From Xanthomonas sp. DAR 34887 (GTDB lineage Bacteria > Pseudomonadota > Gammaproteobacteria > Xanthomonadales > Xanthomonadaceae): DNA of 64,000 bases. The position numbers and the translations under genes were made by a program. Positions 9,252-17,677 of the stretch are shown piece after piece. Where the stretch lies: the NCBI RefSeq assembly GCF_041245805.1, contig NZ_CP162490.1, positions 3,635,001-3,699,000 on the forward strand, in the 5' to 3' direction. Position 1 is the first letter of the stretch. Each line of letters begins with the position of its first letter. The notes under the pieces are model-generated. The model saw only the letters and a list, made by a program, of their open reading frames with translations. It did not search any database and was not told the DNA's origin.

Positions 9252-10244
9252 TCAGTACTTGCGCTTGGGCAGCTCGGCGGCGGCCTGCTCCTGGTTGAAC
9301 ACCGATTCCTCGACCACGATGCGCTTGGGCAGCGACTTGCCGGCCTTGACGTCGCGGATCGCCTGCACCAACTGCGGGCCGAGCAGCGGATTGCATTCCA
9401 CGGTGACGTTGAGCTTGCCGGCCTGCATCGCCTCGAACGCGCCCTTCACCCCGTCGATGGAAATCACCAGGATGTCCTTGCCAGGCTTCAGCCCGGCTTC
9501 CTCGATCGCCTGGATCGCGCCGATCGCCATGTCGTCGTTGTGCGCGTACAGCACGTCGATGTTGCGTCCTTCCGACTTCAGGAACGCCTCCATCACTTCC
9601 TTGCCCTTGGCGCGGGTGAAGTCGCCGCTCTGCGAACGCACCACCTGGAAACGCGGGTTGGCCGCGATGACGTCCTTGAAGCCCTTCATGCGATCGATCG
9701 CCGGCGCCGAGCCGACCGTGCCCTGCAGCTCGACGATGCGCACCGGCTTGTCGCCGTCCTTCAACGGCGACTGCTCGAGCAGCCAGCGCCCGGCCTTGCG
9801 CCCTTCCTCGACGAAATCCGAGCCGATCAGCGTGGTGTACAGGCTGTCGTCGGAGACCTTGACCGCACGATCGGTCAACACCACCGGGATGTTCGCCGCC
9901 TTGGCCTCGCGCAGCACGGTCTCCCAGCCGGATTCGACCACCGGCGAGAACGCGATCACGTCCACGCGCTGGGCGATGAACGAGCGCAGCGCCTTGATCT
10001 GGTTCTCCTGCTTCTGCTGCGCGTCGGAGAACTTCAGCTTCATCCCCGCCTGCTCGATCGCCTGCTTCACCGACGCGGTGTTGGCGGTGCGCCACTCGCT
10101 CTCGGCGCCGACCTGGCTGAAGCCGACCGTGATCTGGCCCGCCTTGCCGGCCGCGTCCTTGCCGCCGCCGGAACACGCGCTCAACGCCGCGCCCAGCAGC
10201 ACCGCCATCCCCAGCACCGCCGCACGCACACCTGACTTCTGCAT
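9252..10244 (-). CDS. ytfQ: Furanose-binding periplasmic protein YtfQ-like, probable lipoprotein
   Basis: A 330-residue solute-binding protein of the type I periplasmic-binding fold. Stretches such as QQKQENQIKALRSF, VELQGTVGSAPAIDR, RSQSGDFTRAKGKEVME and YAHNDDMAIGAIQAIEEAG are very close to E. coli YtfQ, the galactofuranose-binding protein. The start at 10244 is chosen because a strong GAGGAGGGG site lies just upstream and because the signal peptide begins there. Unlike E. coli YtfQ, the signal ends in LSAC (C24) followed by SGGG, a good lipobox, so the protein is probably membrane-anchored. The 97-bp gap before it is the widest in the operon and could hold an extra expression signal, as binding proteins are often made in excess. 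Confidence 0.94.
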   Translation of the reverse strand: MQKSGVRAAVLGMAVLLGAALSACSGGGKDAAGKAGQITVGFSQVGAESEWRTANTASVKQAIEQAGMKLKFSDAQQKQENQIKALRSFIAQRVDVIAFSPVVESGWETVLREAKAANIPVVLTDRAVKVSDDSLYTTLIGSDFVEEGRKAGRWLLEQSPLKDGDKPVRIVELQGTVGSAPAIDRMKGFKDVIAANPRFQVVRSQSGDFTRAKGKEVMEAFLKSEGRNIDVLYAHNDDMAIGAIQAIEEAGLKPGKDILVISIDGVKGAFEAMQAGKLNVTVECNPLLGPQLVQAIRDVKAGKSLPKRIVVEESVFNQEQAAAELPKRKY

Positions 10245-10341
10245 AACCCCTCCTCGTTCGTTGCACGCTGGCGGTCGCGCGGCGCTCGGGCCGCGGCGGC
10301 CGCCCACCCTCCCAGGCAGGCGCGCGAGTGGATCGATCAGT

Positions 10342-11781
10342 TCATCCCGCGAATGTATAGGCCGTCTTGACCGTCGTATAGAACTCCACCGCATAGCGGC
10401 CCTGCTCGCGCGGGCCGTAGCTGGAAGCCTTGCGCCCGCCGAACGGCACATGCGGATCGACCCCGGCGGTGGGCAGGTTGACCATCACCATGCCGGCCTG
10501 CGCGTGCCGCTTGAAATGCGTGGCGTGCTTGAGCGAGCGCGTGGCGATGCCGGCGCACAGGCCGAATTCTGTGTCGTTGGCCAGCGCCAGCGCGTGTTCG
10601 TAGTCGTCGGCCGGCATCACCGCCGCGACCGGGCCGAACACTTCTTCGCGCGCGATGCGGTGCTGCGGCTGCGCGGCGATCAGCGCCGGGCGCATGTAGT
10701 GGCCCTGGTGCTCGCATTCCAGCGCGTCGCCGCCGTACAGCAGCTCGGCGCCTTCGTCCTGGGCGATGCGCACGTAGTCGCGGTCCTGCGCGAACTGGCT
10801 GGCGCTGGCGACCGGGCCGATGTCGATGCCGGGGGTCAGCGCATGGCCGATCTTCAGCGTGGCCAGGCGCTTGCTCACCCGGGCGATGAATTCGTCGTAG
10901 ACCGGGCGCTCCACGATCAGGCGGCTGGATGCGGTGCAGCGCTGGCCGGTGGAGAAATACGCGCCGTTGACCGCGATCTCCACCGCCAGGTCCAGGTCGG
11001 CATCGGCCAGCACCACCAGCGGATTCTTGCCGCCCATTTCCAGCTGGATCTTCAGCCCGCGCGCAGACGCCTGCTTGAGCAGATGGTTGCCGGTGGGCAC
11101 CGAGCCGGTGAAGCTCAGCGCGTCGATGCCGCGGTCCTCGACCAGCGCCTGGCCGACGCTGCGGCCGCTGCCGATCACCAGGTTGAACGCGCCGCTGGGC
11201 AGGCCGGCGCGACTGAGAATCTCGGCCAGCGCCCAGGCGCAGCCGGGCACGATCTCGGCCGGCTTGAACACCACGGTGTTGCCGTAGGCCAGCGCCGGGG
11301 CGATCTTCCACGCCGGGATCGCCAGCGGAAAATTCCACGGTGCGATGATGCCGACCGTGCCGACCGGCTCGCGGGTGATCTCCACGTCCACGCCGGGGCG
11401 GGTGGAGGCGAGCTTTTCGCCTGGAATGCGCAGCGCCTCGCCGGCGAAGAACTTGAAGATCTGCCCGGCGCGCGCGGCCTCGCCGATGCTCTCCGGCAGG
11501 GTCTTGCCTTCTTCGGAGGCCAGCAGCGTGCCCAGTTCCTGCTTGCGCGCCAGAATCTCGCTGCCGACGAAGTCCAGCGCGTCGGCACGCTGCTGCGGCG
11601 TGCTCGCCGCCCACTTGGCCTGCGCCGCGTTGGCCGCGGCGATCGCGCCGCGCACCGCGTCGGCATCGACGCTGCCGACCTCGCCGACCGGCGCGGACAG
11701 GTCGGACGGATTCTCGTCCGCGGCGATGTCGCCGCCAGCCACCCAGTGGCCGTCGATGTAGCTCTGGAACTGCTGACTCAT
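10342..11781 (-). CDS. Alpha-ketoglutarate semialdehyde dehydrogenase-like aldehyde dehydrogenase
   Basis: A 479-residue NAD(P)-dependent aldehyde dehydrogenase. The full-length ALDH fold is present, with the catalytic Cys in GQRCTASS (about C282), the general base in LEMGGKNP (about E248), the IAPWNFP cofactor motif and FTGSVPTG. In the oxidative L-arabinose pathway this enzyme turns 2,5-dioxopentanoate (alpha-ketoglutarate semialdehyde) into 2-oxoglutarate. The substrate is inferred from the adjacent AraD1-like, sugar dehydrogenase and sugar-acid dehydratase genes and from general resemblance to the KGSADH group. A GGGAG site precedes the ATG. It lies 19 bp after the araD1-like gene in the operon. 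Confidence 0.88.
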   Translation of the reverse strand: MSQQFQSYIDGHWVAGGDIAADENPSDLSAPVGEVGSVDADAVRGAIAAANAAQAKWAASTPQQRADALDFVGSEILARKQELGTLLASEEGKTLPESIGEAARAGQIFKFFAGEALRIPGEKLASTRPGVDVEITREPVGTVGIIAPWNFPLAIPAWKIAPALAYGNTVVFKPAEIVPGCAWALAEILSRAGLPSGAFNLVIGSGRSVGQALVEDRGIDALSFTGSVPTGNHLLKQASARGLKIQLEMGGKNPLVVLADADLDLAVEIAVNGAYFSTGQRCTASSRLIVERPVYDEFIARVSKRLATLKIGHALTPGIDIGPVASASQFAQDRDYVRIAQDEGAELLYGGDALECEHQGHYMRPALIAAQPQHRIAREEVFGPVAAVMPADDYEHALALANDTEFGLCAGIATRSLKHATHFKRHAQAGMVMVNLPTAGVDPHVPFGGRKASSYGPREQGRYAVEFYTTVKTAYTFAG

Positions 11782-11800
11782 GTCGTTCTCCCTCGCTCGG

Positions 11801-12808
11801 TTACAGCGCGCGCACGCCGCCCAGTTCGAACCCCGCCGCCACCCGCTGCAGCGGATTGACCAGCGCCGCGCCCAGGTCCGGCAGTTCGATTTCGAAGCGG
11901 TCGCCCGGCTCGGCCTGCACGCCGTCGGCGAAGCTGAGCGTGGCGGTGCCGAAGAAATGCAGGTGCACGTCGCCGGGCACGCGGTGCGCGGCGTACTTGA
12001 AGTGGTGGTATTCCAGATTGGCCAGCGAGTGGCACATGTTGGCCTCGCCGGTGACGAAGGGCTTTTCCCAGATCACCGCATCGCCGCGACGGATGCGGCT
12101 GCTGCCGCGCAGGTCGCGCGGCAGTTCGCCGCTGCGCAACTCCGGGCCCACCGCGCAGGCGCGCAGCTTGGAATGGGCCAGGTAGAGATAGTTCTGGCGT
12201 TCGGTGACGTGGTCGGAGAACTCGTTGCCGAGCGCGAAGCCGAGCCGGTACGGCACGCCGTCGGCGCCGATCACGTACAGCCCGACCAGCTCCGGTTCCT
12301 CGCCGCCGTCCAGGGCGAAGTCCGGCGACGGCAACGGCGCGCCGGGCGCGACCAGGATGCTGCCGTCGCCCTTGTAGAACCATTCCGGCTGCGCGCCGGG
12401 CTGGCTGTCGCGCGGGATGCCGCCTTCCACGCCGAGCTGGAAGATCTTCATCGAATCGGTGAGCGTGCCCTGATCGGCCTGCTGCTGCAGGTTCTGGTGC
12501 ATCGCATCGCGGGTGGCGGCGCTGCCCAGGTGGGTCAGGCCGGTACCGGTGACGCGGCAGTGCGCCGGGTCCGGATGGGTCAGCGGCGACAGCACGCGCT
12601 GGTTCGCCAGCAGTTCGGCGTAGTCGAGCACGATGTCGCCGAGCTGATGCGTGGCGTAGTCGTCCAGCGTGGTGCCGGCGGCGAGCGCGGCGTTGGCCAG
12701 CGCATAGGTCGAGCCGACTTCGCGCAGCAGCCGCACCTGGGTGCCGTCCGCCGCCACCGCGCCCACGCTGGGGATGCCGGACTCGTCGAGCAGTTGGATC
12801 AATCGCAT
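11801..12808 (-). CDS. araD1: AraD1/GguC-type fumarylacetoacetate hydrolase family protein
   Basis: A 335-residue cytosolic protein of the FAH superfamily; the start at 12808 (MRLIQLLDESG) is the conserved one, as an upstream in-frame extension has no family resemblance. The acidic metal site is visible around GFALGNEFSDHVTE and the C-terminal half. Proteins of this AraD1/GguC type sit in L-arabinose and galactose acid loci, where they are thought to dehydrate 2-keto-3-deoxy-L-arabonate, a role otherwise filled by a DHDPS-type enzyme not seen here. It is the first gene of the leftward operon and its promoter faces the LysR gene. Confidence 0.85.
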   Translation of the reverse strand: MRLIQLLDESGIPSVGAVAADGTQVRLLREVGSTYALANAALAAGTTLDDYATHQLGDIVLDYAELLANQRVLSPLTHPDPAHCRVTGTGLTHLGSAATRDAMHQNLQQQADQGTLTDSMKIFQLGVEGGIPRDSQPGAQPEWFYKGDGSILVAPGAPLPSPDFALDGGEEPELVGLYVIGADGVPYRLGFALGNEFSDHVTERQNYLYLAHSKLRACAVGPELRSGELPRDLRGSSRIRRGDAVIWEKPFVTGEANMCHSLANLEYHHFKYAAHRVPGDVHLHFFGTATLSFADGVQAEPGDRFEIELPDLGAALVNPLQRVAAGFELGGVRAL

Positions 12809-12897
12809 GAATCGGTCGCCTGTCGGGATACGAAAGAGCGGCGTGGCAGCACAGACCGCCGGTGCCGCGGATGCGGTTCTATTCTGGCCGGATGACC

Positions 12898-12914
12898 TAT
12901 ATGCAACAAATATC
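12898..12914. promoter_or_regulatory. Candidate LysR operator in the araD1/lysR divergent promoter
   Basis: The 150-bp divergent spacer is unusually A/T-rich on the lysR side. It contains TATATGCAACAAATATC, in which two ATAT half sites flank a 7-bp centre, a layout compatible with the T-N11-A boxes bound by LysR proteins. A closely similar sequence occurs at 15043-15060 before the SDR and dehydratase genes, so both are probably bound by the same regulator. A second A/T-rich imperfect repeat (ATGTATACGAACATTCATATGCAT, 12928-12951) follows and may be a further half site or the -10 area. Confidence 0.5.
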
Positions 12915-12958
12915 GTTTTTGGCTTAATGTATACGAACATTCATATGCATAGGCCGCC

Positions 12959-13954
12959 ATGCCTGCTGCCACGCCCTGGTTCGTCCGTGCTCGCCTGAAG
13001 ACCCGGCAGTTGATGCTGCTGCTGGCGATCGAGGAGGAAGGCAACATCCACCGCGCCGCCGAGACCTTGAACATGTCGCAGCCGGCCGCGTCCAAGCTGC
13101 TCAAGGACCTGGAGGACATGCTGGCGGTGCCGCTGTTCGAGCGCCTGCCGCGCGGCATGCGCCCGACCTGGTACGGCGAGGCGATGATCCGCCACGCGCG
13201 CATCGCCCTGTCCAGCCTGGGCGAGGCCGGCGCCGAGATCGAGGCGTTGAAGGCCGGCTACTTCGGCAGCGTCAGCGTCGGCGCCATCGCCGGACCGGCG
13301 ATGACCCTGCTGCCGGCCGCGCTGGCCCAGGTCACCGAACAGCATCCGCTGCTGCGCGTGGCCTTGCGCGTGGACGGCAGCGACGTGCTGCTGGAGCAGC
13401 TGGCGCAGAACAGGCTCGACATCGTGGTGGCGCGGCTGTTCGCGCGCCACGACAAGCGCAACCTGCACTACCAGGCGCTGGCCGAGGAAGAGGTCTGCGC
13501 GATCGCCCGCCCCGGCCACCCGATCCTGGCCATGCCTCAGCTGGCGCTGCCCGACCTGGCCGCGGCCGGCTGGATCGTGCCGCCGGACGGCAGCGTGCTG
13601 CGCCACCGCTTCGAACTGATGTTCCAGAACGCCGGGCTGGAGCCGCCCAAGCGGGTGGTGGAGACCTCGGCGCTGGTGGTGCTGCCGCAGTTGCTGCGCC
13701 AGGGCGACTACCTGGCGGTGGTACCGATGGACGTGGCCCGGCATTTCGCCGACCACGGCAGCGTGGCGATCGTGCCGGTGGACCTGTCGTGCCGGATGGA
13801 CGCGTTCGGCATCATCACCCGCACCGACTGGCTGCTGTCGCCGGGCGCGCGGATCATGCTGCAGGCGCTGCAGGCCGCGGCCGGGCCGGTGTACGGCTAC
13901 GTCGCGCCGGCCGAGGACGCAGTGGCGCCGGCCGACGCGCAAACCGAAGGCTGA
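12959..13954 (+). CDS. LysR-family transcriptional regulator of the sugar locus
   Basis: A 331-residue protein with an N-terminal winged HTH (about residues 8-67: KTRQLMLLLAIEEEGNIHRAA, then MSQPAASKLLKDLEDMLAVPLFER) and a C-terminal periplasmic-binding-like effector domain. It is transcribed divergently from araD1, the usual position for a LysR activator of the adjacent operon and of itself. The effector is probably a sugar or pathway acid, by inference from the locus. The ATG at 12959 is preceded by no strong Shine-Dalgarno site. Its family is clear; its targets are predicted only from the shared motifs. Confidence 0.92.
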   Translation: MPAATPWFVRARLKTRQLMLLLAIEEEGNIHRAAETLNMSQPAASKLLKDLEDMLAVPLFERLPRGMRPTWYGEAMIRHARIALSSLGEAGAEIEALKAGYFGSVSVGAIAGPAMTLLPAALAQVTEQHPLLRVALRVDGSDVLLEQLAQNRLDIVVARLFARHDKRNLHYQALAEEEVCAIARPGHPILAMPQLALPDLAAAGWIVPPDGSVLRHRFELMFQNAGLEPPKRVVETSALVVLPQLLRQGDYLAVVPMDVARHFADHGSVAIVPVDLSCRMDAFGIITRTDWLLSPGARIMLQALQAAAGPVYGYVAPAEDAVAPADAQTEG

Positions 13955-13956
13955 TG

Positions 13957-14132
13957 TCGGGGCCGAAGCCCCTCCTACAGCGCACACCGCAAGCCCCTGT
14001 AGGAGCGGCTTCAGCCGCGACAGAACCCTGCCGCGGAGCGCACGTATTGCCAATGCCTCAGGGTTGAAGCCCGCCGCACAACCCACCCTCCAGCCAACCG
14101 CGCCCTCCTGTGGGAGCGACTTCAGTCGCGAC
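13957..14132. repeat. Cluster of three REP-like hairpin units
   Basis: The 260 bp between the convergent LysR and SDR genes hold one inverted unit (GGGGCCGAAGCCCCTCCTACAG at 13959-13980), one unit reading TGTAGGAGCGGCTTCAG then CCGCGAC at 13998-14021, and a variant TGTGGGAGCGACTTCAG then TCGCGAC at 14109-14132. Each folds as a small hairpin (GCGGCTTCAGCCGC or GCGACTTCAGTCGC). They match the repeats found at three other places in this window. Confidence 0.8.
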
Positions 14133-14213
14133 GAGCGAAGCCCGCAATCGCGGCCATCTCCGTCATCGGTCGGCAGCCGAAACCCTTCCCCATGTCAGCG
14201 GCGCACCAGCCCC

Positions 14214-15011
14214 TCAGGTCCACCCCGCATCCACCACGAACTCCTGCGCCGTGATCGCACGCGACTCGTCCGAGGCCAGGAACAGCGCCATGCGCGCGAT
14301 GTCCTCGGGCATCACCTTGTCCGGCAGGCACTGGTTGCGCGCCAGTTCGCGCTCGCCGGCCTCGTCCAGCCACAGCGTGACCTGGCGTTCGGTCATCACC
14401 CAGCCCGGAGTCAGCACGTTGACCCGGATCCGCGCCGCGCCCAGTTCGCGCGCCAGGCCGCGGGTCAGTCCGTTCACCGACGACTTGGCGGTGGCGTAGA
14501 CCGGATAGCCGCCGGTCTTGGTCTGCCAGCCGGTGGAGCCGAGGTTGACGATCGAACCGCCACCGAGCCGCTTCATGCCCGGCACCGCCGCCTGGATCGC
14601 GAAGAACGCGGCGCGCTGGTTGATCGCCACGCAGCGCTCCCAGTACGCCGGGGTCACCGCGTCCAGCGCGTGGCGGTCGTCGCTGCCGACGTTGTTGAGC
14701 AGCACGTGGAAATCGCCCAGTTCGGCCGCCGCCTCGCCGATCGCCGCCTGCAGCGCGGCCACGTCGGTGACGTCGCAGCGGCGCCACCACGGCTTGGCCA
14801 GGCCGGCCGCGGCCAGGCGCTCGGCCAGCGCCGCGCTGGCCTCGGCGGCCACATCGACGAAGGCCACCTGCGCGCCCTGCCCGGCGAAGGCCTCGACCAG
14901 GGCCGCGCCGATGCCCGAGCCGCCGCCGGTGATGAAGACGCGGCGTCCGTGCAGGCTGCCGTAGGTTGCGTTGCCGGTGCCGGGAGACGCCGCGCTTGCC
15001 GTGTTGTCCAT
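14214..15011 (-). CDS. SDR-family sugar dehydrogenase (probable L-arabinose / D-galactose 1-dehydrogenase)
   Basis: A 265-residue short-chain dehydrogenase with the NAD(P)-binding TGGGSGIG (about 28-35), NNVG, the catalytic Ser in NLGSTGW and the Tyr-Lys pair in YPVYATAKSS. The first 20 residues are a non-conserved tail. Classical SDRs of this kind oxidise L-arabinose or D-galactose at C1 to the lactone, the entry step of the non-phosphorylative pathway. That role fits the neighbouring dehydratase, AraD1-like and KGSADH-like enzymes. It is divergent from the dehydratase gene, with a candidate LysR site between them. Confidence 0.82.
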   Translation of the reverse strand: MDNTASAASPGTGNATYGSLHGRRVFITGGGSGIGAALVEAFAGQGAQVAFVDVAAEASAALAERLAAAGLAKPWWRRCDVTDVAALQAAIGEAAAELGDFHVLLNNVGSDDRHALDAVTPAYWERCVAINQRAAFFAIQAAVPGMKRLGGGSIVNLGSTGWQTKTGGYPVYATAKSSVNGLTRGLARELGAARIRVNVLTPGWVMTERQVTLWLDEAGERELARNQCLPDKVMPEDIARMALFLASDESRAITAQEFVVDAGWT

Positions 15012-15040
15012 GCCGTTTCGCTCTAGGTGGATAGGATTTC

Positions 15041-15093
15041 GATATATGAAAACAAATATCCATAGTCAGTTATTTGTTATTTTTCATGTATCA
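15041..15093. promoter_or_regulatory. A/T-rich inverted repeat, candidate LysR operator and divergent promoter
   Basis: In the SDR/dehydratase spacer, GATATATGAAAACAAATA (15041-15058) is followed after a short gap by TATTTGTTATTTTTCATG plus TATC (15071-15092), which is its imperfect inverse: both arms hold GATAyATGAAAA and CAAATA, with a few extra bases in the second. The first arm closely resembles the motif at 12898-12914 before araD1/lysR. The spacer is far richer in A/T than its surroundings, as expected for promoters firing both ways. Confidence 0.55.
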
Positions 15094-15184
15094 ATATGCC
15101 CGCTAGCATCGCCGACGTAAAGCACCCCGGGCGACGCCGTGCAGGCACCGATCCGGGCCGATCAGGTCTCGAGGATTCGCCAGC

Positions 15185-16909
15185 ATGGGCTCACCCACCA
15201 AACCGGTCCGCCGCAGCCAGGCGTGGTTCGGTCGCGAAGGCAAGCAGGGGTTCTACTACCGCAGCTGGCTCAAGAGCGCGGGCCACCCGCACGACATGTT
15301 CGACGGGCGCCCGGTGATCGGCATCTGCAACACCTGGTCGGAACTGACCCCGTGCAACGGCCACCTGCGCGAGCTGGCCGAGCACGTCAAACGCGGCGTC
15401 TACGAGGCCGGCGGCTTCCCGCTGGAGTTCCCGGTGATGTCGCTGGGCGAGACGCAGATGCTGCCCACCGCGATGCTGTTCCGCAATCTGGCCAGCATGG
15501 ACGTGGAGGAATCGATCCGCGCCAATCCGCTGGACGGGGTGGTGCTGCTGATGGGCTGCGACAAGACCACCCCGTCGCTGCTGATGGGCGCGGCCAGCGT
15601 GGACCTGCCGACCATCGGCCTGTCCGGCGGCCCGTCGCTGTCCGGCAATTGGCGCGGGCAGCCGCTGGGCTCGGGCACCGGGGTGATCCAGATGTCGGAG
15701 ATGGTTCGCGCCGGCACCCTGAGCCAGGACGAGTTCGTCGAGGCCGAGGCCTGCATGCAGCGCTCCAAGGGCAGCTGCATGACCATGGGCACCGCCTCGA
15801 CCATGGCCAGCATGGTCGAAGCGCTGGGCATCTCGCTGCCGGAGAACGCGGCGATCCCGGCGGTGGATTCGCGCCGCGCGCGGCTGGCGCGGCTCACTGG
15901 CCGGCGCATCGTGCAGATGGTCGAGGAAGACCTGCGCATATCGAAAGTGCTGACCCGCTCCGCGTTCGCGAATGCGATCAAGGTCAACGCGGCGATCGGC
16001 GGCTCGACCAATGCGGTGATCCACCTGCTGGCCATCGCCGGGCGCCTGGGCGTGCCGCTGAGCCTGGACGATTGGGACCAGCTGGGTTCGCGGCTGCCGT
16101 GCTTGGTCAACCTGAAACCGTCCGGCCAGTATCTGATGGAAGATTTCTACTACGCCGGCGGATTGCCGGCGGTGATGCGCGAACTCGGCGCCGAACTGGA
16201 CCTGGATGCGCTCACCGTCAACGGCCGCACCCTCGGCGAGAACGTGGCCGACGCGCCGTGCTGGAACCGCGAGGTGATCCATGCGCTGGACACGCCGTTC
16301 CGCGAACAGGCCGGCATCGCCGTGCTGCGCGGCAACCTGGCCCCGGACGGCGCAGTGATCAAGCCGTCCGCCGCCTCGCCGCACCTGCTGCGGCACCGCG
16401 GCCGCGCGGTGGTGTTCGAGAGCATCGAGGACATGAAGGCGCGTATCGACGACGAGGCGCTGGACATCGACGCCGACTGCATCATGGTGCTGAAGAACTG
16501 CGGCCCACGCGGCTACCCGGGCATGGCCGAGGTCGGCAACATGCCGCTGCCGCCGAAGCTGCTGCGCGCCGGCGTCACCGACATGGTGCGCATCTCCGAT
16601 GCGCGCATGAGCGGCACCGCCTACGGCACCGTGGTCCTGCACGCCTCGCCGGAGGCCGCCACCGGCGGCACCCTGGCGCTGGTGCGCGACGGCGACATCA
16701 TCGAACTGGACGTGCCGGGGCGCTCGCTGCACCTGGAGGTCAGCGACGAGGAACTGCTGCGCCGGCGCAGCGAATGGACCCCGCTGCCGACGCCGCTGCG
16801 CGGCTGGAGCAAGCTGTACGTGGAGCACGTGCAGCAGGCGCATCTGGGCGCGGACCTGGATTTCCTGGTCGGCGGCAGCGGCGCCGACGTGGCGCGCGAT
16901 TCGCACTAA
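15185..16909 (+). CDS. IlvD/Edd-family sugar-acid dehydratase, probable L-arabonate dehydratase
   Basis: A 574-residue member of the IlvD/Edd family, which use an Fe-S cluster and magnesium. Recognisable motifs are VIGICNTWSELTPCNGHLRELAE, the cysteine-bearing LLMGCDKTTPSLLMGA, KGSCMTMGTASTMA and GCMLKNCGPRGYPGM-like VLKNCGPRGYPGM. The N-terminal RSQAWFGREGKQGFYYRSWLK is typical of the pentonate/L-arabonate dehydratase branch rather than dihydroxy-acid dehydratase. It converts L-arabonate to 2-keto-3-deoxy-L-arabonate in the cytoplasm. A GAGG site 9 bp upstream supports the start. Closely related enzymes act on D-xylonate or D-fuconate, so the exact acid is inferred. Confidence 0.88.
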   Translation: MGSPTKPVRRSQAWFGREGKQGFYYRSWLKSAGHPHDMFDGRPVIGICNTWSELTPCNGHLRELAEHVKRGVYEAGGFPLEFPVMSLGETQMLPTAMLFRNLASMDVEESIRANPLDGVVLLMGCDKTTPSLLMGAASVDLPTIGLSGGPSLSGNWRGQPLGSGTGVIQMSEMVRAGTLSQDEFVEAEACMQRSKGSCMTMGTASTMASMVEALGISLPENAAIPAVDSRRARLARLTGRRIVQMVEEDLRISKVLTRSAFANAIKVNAAIGGSTNAVIHLLAIAGRLGVPLSLDDWDQLGSRLPCLVNLKPSGQYLMEDFYYAGGLPAVMRELGAELDLDALTVNGRTLGENVADAPCWNREVIHALDTPFREQAGIAVLRGNLAPDGAVIKPSAASPHLLRHRGRAVVFESIEDMKARIDDEALDIDADCIMVLKNCGPRGYPGMAEVGNMPLPPKLLRAGVTDMVRISDARMSGTAYGTVVLHASPEAATGGTLALVRDGDIIELDVPGRSLHLEVSDEELLRRRSEWTPLPTPLRGWSKLYVEHVQQAHLGADLDFLVGGSGADVARDSH

Positions 16910-16975
16910 CGCGTCGCCTCGGCGCGGTTGCCGCCGACGGCGTCTCGCGCCGATGCGCTCGCAGCCGACGCGGTG

Positions 16976-17045
16976 TTGTGGGAGCGACTTCAGTCGCGAC
17001 GGGCCTTACTGGTAGAGCCCGTCGCGACTGAAGTCGCTCCCACAA
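16976..17045. repeat. REP doublet, perfect 29-bp inverted repeat
   Basis: Arms at 16976-17004 and 17017-17045 are exact reverse complements built on TTGTGGGAGCGACTTCAG with TCGCGACGGGC, separated by CTTACTGGTAGA. Each arm itself contains the small hairpin GCGACTTCAGTCGC, so the unit can fold as two small hairpins or one long cruciform. It lies between the dehydratase stop and the sigma factor and could end transcription or protect mRNA ends. Confidence 0.9.
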
Positions 17046-17152
17046 ATCCATGCAGCCGGCCGCATGCAACCAAGGCGCCCTGCACGCTCCCGTCACCGAA
17101 ACGTCATCCGCAGCCTCTAGCCTGCGCCGCAACCAAGGGGCAAGGCAGGTCG

Positions 17153-17677
17153 GTGGCGGCACATCCCAAGCGCGCGTGGGCGCGCATGTTCGCGGAACAC
17201 GGTCCGGTGCTGCGCGGCTTCTTCGTGCGCCGCGGCGCCAACGAGGACGCCGAGGACATGGTGCAGGAAACCTACCTGCGCCTGCTGCGCGCGCACCAGC
17301 ACCAGGGCGAGGCGATCGCCAATCCCGAGGCCTACCTGTACACGGTGGCGCTGAACCTGGCGCGCGAACAGGCCGCGCGGCGCAAGCAGGCGCCGCTGCG
17401 CATCGACGAGATGGAGCAGTTCTCGCAATTGCTGGCCGCAGGGGACGACGTGGAAGACACGGCACAGCGACAGCAGCGGCAACAGCGCCTGCAGGCCTTG
17501 CTGGCCGGCCTGCCCGACCGCACCCGCGCGGTGCTGGTGATGCAGTACCGCGACGGCCTGAGCTACAAGCAGATCGCCGAACGCATGGGCGTGTCCGCGC
17601 ACATGGTCAAGAAGCACGTGGTACGCGGACTGTCGGCGTGCCGGCGGGCGCTGGCCGACAGCGGAGAAAGCTGGTGA
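17153..17677 (+). CDS. ECF sigma factor, FecI-like
   Basis: A sigma-70 family protein of about 174 residues. Region 2 shows NEDAEDMVQETYLRLLRAH and region 4 shows LPDRTRAVLVMQYRDGLSYK then QIAERMGVSAHMVKKHV, a typical FecI-type layout with no long linker. The GTG at 17153 is preferred because it follows an AAGGCAGG stretch and gives a normal ECF length; an ATG at 17188 is the alternative. Its stop overlaps the GTG of fecR. With FecR and an STN-domain TonB receptor it forms a cell-surface signalling cascade: ligand at the receptor, signal through FecR, release of the sigma factor, transcription of the receptor operon. Confidence 0.9.
   Translation: MAAHPKRAWARMFAEHGPVLRGFFVRRGANEDAEDMVQETYLRLLRAHQHQGEAIANPEAYLYTVALNLAREQAARRKQAPLRIDEMEQFSQLLAAGDDVEDTAQRQQRQQRLQALLAGLPDRTRAVLVMQYRDGLSYKQIAERMGVSAHMVKKHVVRGLSACRRALADSGESW

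Noticed and set aside
10245..10341. A separate promoter or riboswitch before the ytfQ-like gene
   Set aside because: The 97-bp gap is GC-rich with no recognisable -10/-35 or known riboswitch fold; only a strong ribosome site is evident.
13957..14132. CRISPR-like repeats
   Set aside because: Only three units with irregular spacing and opposite orientation; they match REP hairpins seen elsewhere in the window.
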